64,000 bases of DNA from Xanthomonas campestris pv. badrii. Lineage in GTDB: Bacteria; Pseudomonadota; Gammaproteobacteria; Xanthomonadales; Xanthomonadaceae. The stretch's first letter is position 1. Every line of letters begins with the position of its first letter. The notes under the pieces are model-generated. The model ran no database searches. It saw nothing but the letters and a program-made list of their open reading frames with translations, and had not been told where the DNA came from. Positions 62,005 through 64,000 of this stretch are shown here, piece by piece. The position numbers and the translations under genes were made by a program. The DNA is taken from the NCBI RefSeq assembly GCF_012848175.1, contig NZ_CP051651.1, forward strand, positions 1,488,001 to 1,552,000, written 5' to 3'.

Positions 62005-62973
62005 CTAGAACCACTTCTTCAGGTCCATCCCCGCATACAGCGAGGCGACCTGATCGGCGTAGCCATTGAACGGCTTGGTCGCAATCCGCTCGGCAAACAG
62101 CTTGCTGGCGGTGCCGGCGATGCGGCGCTCGGTCTTCTGGCTCCAGCGCGGGTGATCCACGGCCGGGTTGACGTTGGAAAAGAACCCATATTCAGACGGC
62201 TGCAGATCGTGCCAGGCGGTTTCGGGCATCGTCTCGACGAAGCGGATTTCCACGATCGACTTGATGCTCTTGAAGCCGTATTTCCACGGCACCACCAACC
62301 GCAGCGGCGCACCGTTCTGCTGCGGCAGCGGCTTGCCGTACAGGCCGGTGGCCAACAGGGTCAGCGGATGCATCGCCTCGTCGATCCGCAGGCCTTCGCG
62401 ATACGGCCAGTTGATCGAACGGTAGCGCACGCCCGGCATCTGCTGCGGGTCGGCCAGCGTGGTGAAGGCCACGTACTTGGCCTTGGAGGTCGGCGCAAAA
62501 CGCTTGAGCACCTCGCCCAGCGGCACGCCCGTCCACGGGATCACCATCGACCAGCCTTCCACGCAGCGCAGCCGGTAGATGCGCTCTTCCGACGCGATGC
62601 CCTTGAGCAGCTCATCCAGCGACAGGCTGCCGGGCTTTTCGCATTCGCCGCCCACCTTCACCGACCACGGCGACAGCTTGAGCGTCTTGGCCGCCTTCGA
62701 CGGGTCGGTCTTGTCGGTGCCGAACTCGTAGAAGTTGTTGTAGCTGGTGATGTCCTCCAGCTTGGTCAGTTCTTCGGCGGTGCGGAAGCCGCTGCGCGCC
62801 TGCGCCGGGGTCACCACGGTCTTGGGTGGCGGCGGCGGGTCGGCTTCTGCGCAACCGGCCACGCCGATTGCCGGGGTCAATGCCAACAGCTGCAGCAGCC
62901 GACGCCGCTCGCGGTAAACGGACTCATCGGTGATCTGGCTGGCGGGCAGTTTGAAGGCATCGCGAAACGACAT
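62005..62973 (-). CDS. msrP: Periplasmic methionine sulfoxide reductase MsrP (molybdopterin)
   Basis: A 322-residue molybdopterin enzyme (YedY) that repairs oxidised methionines in the periplasm with MsrQ. The molybdenum-ligand Cys137 lies in [33 protein letters not shown] and [21 protein letters not shown] are family blocks. The signal region holds a Tat motif [10 protein letters not shown] (21-30) and a hydrophobic stretch that ends VAGC (Cys41), so this copy may be a Tat lipoprotein, unlike soluble E. coli MsrP. ATG at 62973 is used. Confidence 0.94.
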   Translation of the reverse strand: MSFRDAFKLPASQITDESVYRERRRLLQLLALTPAIGVAGCAEADPPPPPKTVVTPAQARSGFRTAEELTKLEDITSYNNFYEFGTDKTDPSKAAKTLKLSPWSVKVGGECEKPGSLSLDELLKGIASEERIYRLRCVEGWSMVIPWTGVPLGEVLKRFAPTSKAKYVAFTTLADPQQMPGVRYRSINWPYREGLRIDEAMHPLTLLATGLYGKPLPQQNGAPLRLVVPWKYGFKSIKSIVEIRFVETMPETAWHDLQPSEYGFFSNVNPAVDHPRWSQKTERRIAGTASKLFAERIATKPFNGYADQVASLYAGMDLKKWF

Positions 62974-63148
62974 GGCAGGCTCCGGCAGTGGCTGCAGCGT
63001 GAGAGTAACCAACCGGGACAAAAGTTCGCTCCGGTGCACCACCACGTTACGTCACGCTCAGTCAAAAGGATGCAGCTGCAACTTTTTTGCCCGCTGCCAA
63101 CCCCGATGCGCTGCGGCATACTAGAAGGCTAGCTCGACAAGGTGTGCC

Positions 63149-64000
63149 ATGACTCGCGCGTTCAATTTCAGTGCCGGCCCTGCGACATTGCCGGAATCGG
63201 TCCTGCGCCAGGCGCAGGCGGAGATGGTCGAGTGGAATGGCGTGGGCGCCTCGATCGTGGAAATCAGCCACCGCAGCGCCGATTTCATGGCTGTGGCCGC
63301 TGCCGCCGAAGCCGATGTGCGCAGTTTGTTGTCGATTCCCGACGACTACGCAGTGCTGTTCACCGCCGGTGGCGCCACCACCATCCAGGCGCTGCTGCCG
63401 CTGAACTTCGCCGCGCCGGGCCAGGCTGCCGACTACGTGATCAGCGGGCACTGGGGCAAGACTGCGATCAAGCAGGCGGCGCCGTACGTGGATGCGCGCA
63501 TCGCCGCCGATGCGCAGGCCGACGGCTTCATCGACATCCCGCCGGTGGCCAGCTGGACCCTGTCGCCGCATTCGGCCTATGTGCACATCACCGCCAACGA
63601 GACCATCCACGGCGTCGAATTCCGCGATATTCCGGCGGTGGGGACGCTGCCGCTGTTTGCCGACTTCAGTTCCTCCATCGCCTCCGAGCCGCTGGATATC
63701 TCGCGCTACGGGCTGATCTATGCCGGTGCGCAGAAGAATCTGGGGCCGGTCGGGATCTCGGTGGTGATCGTGCGGCGCGACTTGCTGGAACGCGCCGGCC
63801 AGCCGCGCGCGGACATCTTCAACTACGCCTCGCACCTGGCGCGCGACTCGATGCTCAACACGCCGCCGACCTGGAACTGGTATCTGCTCGGGCTGACCGT
63901 AAAGTGGATGCTGGAGCAGGGCGGGGTGGAGGAATTTGCGCGGCGCAATGCGGAAAAAGCCGCGTTGGTGTACGGCGCCATCGATCGCTCCGGCGGCTTC
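63149..64000 (+). CDS. serC: Phosphoserine aminotransferase, 3' end outside window
   Basis: The first 284 residues of SerC (about 360 expected), which makes 3-phosphoserine for serine and pyridoxal phosphate synthesis. [43 protein letters not shown] and the Schiff-base Lys196 in [12 protein letters not shown] are present, with no frameshift up to the window end. It starts at ATG 63149. Confidence 0.96.
   Translation, partial: MTRAFNFSAGPATLPESVLRQAQAEMVEWNGVGASIVEISHRSADFMAVAAAAEADVRSLLSIPDDYAVLFTAGGATTIQALLPLNFAAPGQAADYVISGHWGKTAIKQAAPYVDARIAADAQADGFIDIPPVASWTLSPHSAYVHITANETIHGVEFRDIPAVGTLPLFADFSSSIASEPLDISRYGLIYAGAQKNLGPVGISVVIVRRDLLERAGQPRADIFNYASHLARDSMLNTPPTWNWYLLGLTVKWMLEQGGVEEFARRNAEKAALVYGAIDRSGGF

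Overview
The window is about 64 kb of GC-rich, densely coded chromosomal DNA that reads as a Xanthomonas genome, most likely of the X. campestris / axonopodis / citri group. The pointers are the protein sequences (kynurenine 3-monooxygenase, an 833-residue LigA, GyrA with Gln at position 83, paired MsrPQ), the bacterial kynurenine route, a five-step hut cluster, and short palindromic and heptad repeats between genes. The species call is inference. There is no rRNA, tRNA, prophage, intact insertion sequence or CRISPR array. The first gene (enoyl-CoA hydratase, minus strand) and the last (serC, plus strand) run off the ends. Layout: (1) 0-13 kb, housekeeping and small enzymes, mostly plus strand: a Mip-like FKBP protein, a DUF1289-Nudix fusion, mercaptopyruvate sulfurtransferase, a DUF1684 lipoprotein, an AmpD-like amidase (minus), MOSC, an esterase, GNAT and methyltransferase genes, rlmKL, nadK, a 5'-nucleotidase and a spermidine-synthase-like gene. 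A decayed ABC-F ATPase lies just before rlmKL. (2) 13-22.5 kb, all minus strand: DUF2939, DUF2461 and sbcB, then the kynurenine block haaO - FUSC transporter - kynU - kmo (in transcription order) and a beta-carbonic anhydrase. The three enzymes convert kynurenine to the quinolinate precursor and so feed NAD synthesis. (3) 22.5-28.8 kb: a secreted two-repeat protein, a PaiB relic, three tiny overlapping genes behind asnS, an IscA-type protein, and rpsF-rpsR-rplI. (4) 29-39 kb: smc, zipA, a Tat-exported aminotransferase, ligA, epmA. (5) 39-47 kb: a triple DUF3011 protein, mtnA, gyrA, and PQQ-dependent glucose dehydrogenase. (6) 47-57.5 kb: an acyltransferase and the histidine-utilisation regulon, with hutIHGU on the minus strand diverging from hutF-hutC around a TGTATATACA palindrome. 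Together these take histidine to glutamate, formate and ammonia. (7) 57.5-64 kb: a membrane-anchored Mrr-like protein, two polyhydroxyalkanoate-granule proteins, an FHA membrane protein, msrPQ and serC. No clearly new multigene system stands out. The items most worth a second look are the FUSC transporter inside the kynurenine operon, the tandem-repeat secreted proteins, the periplasmic HisC-like aminotransferase, the membrane Mrr-like protein, two gene relics, and several families of intergenic repeats (26-27 bp tandem units, two long inverted repeats sharing one core, a REP-like stem inside msrPQ, and G-rich heptads at four sites). All calls come from reading the sequence by eye; no alignment or database search was run.
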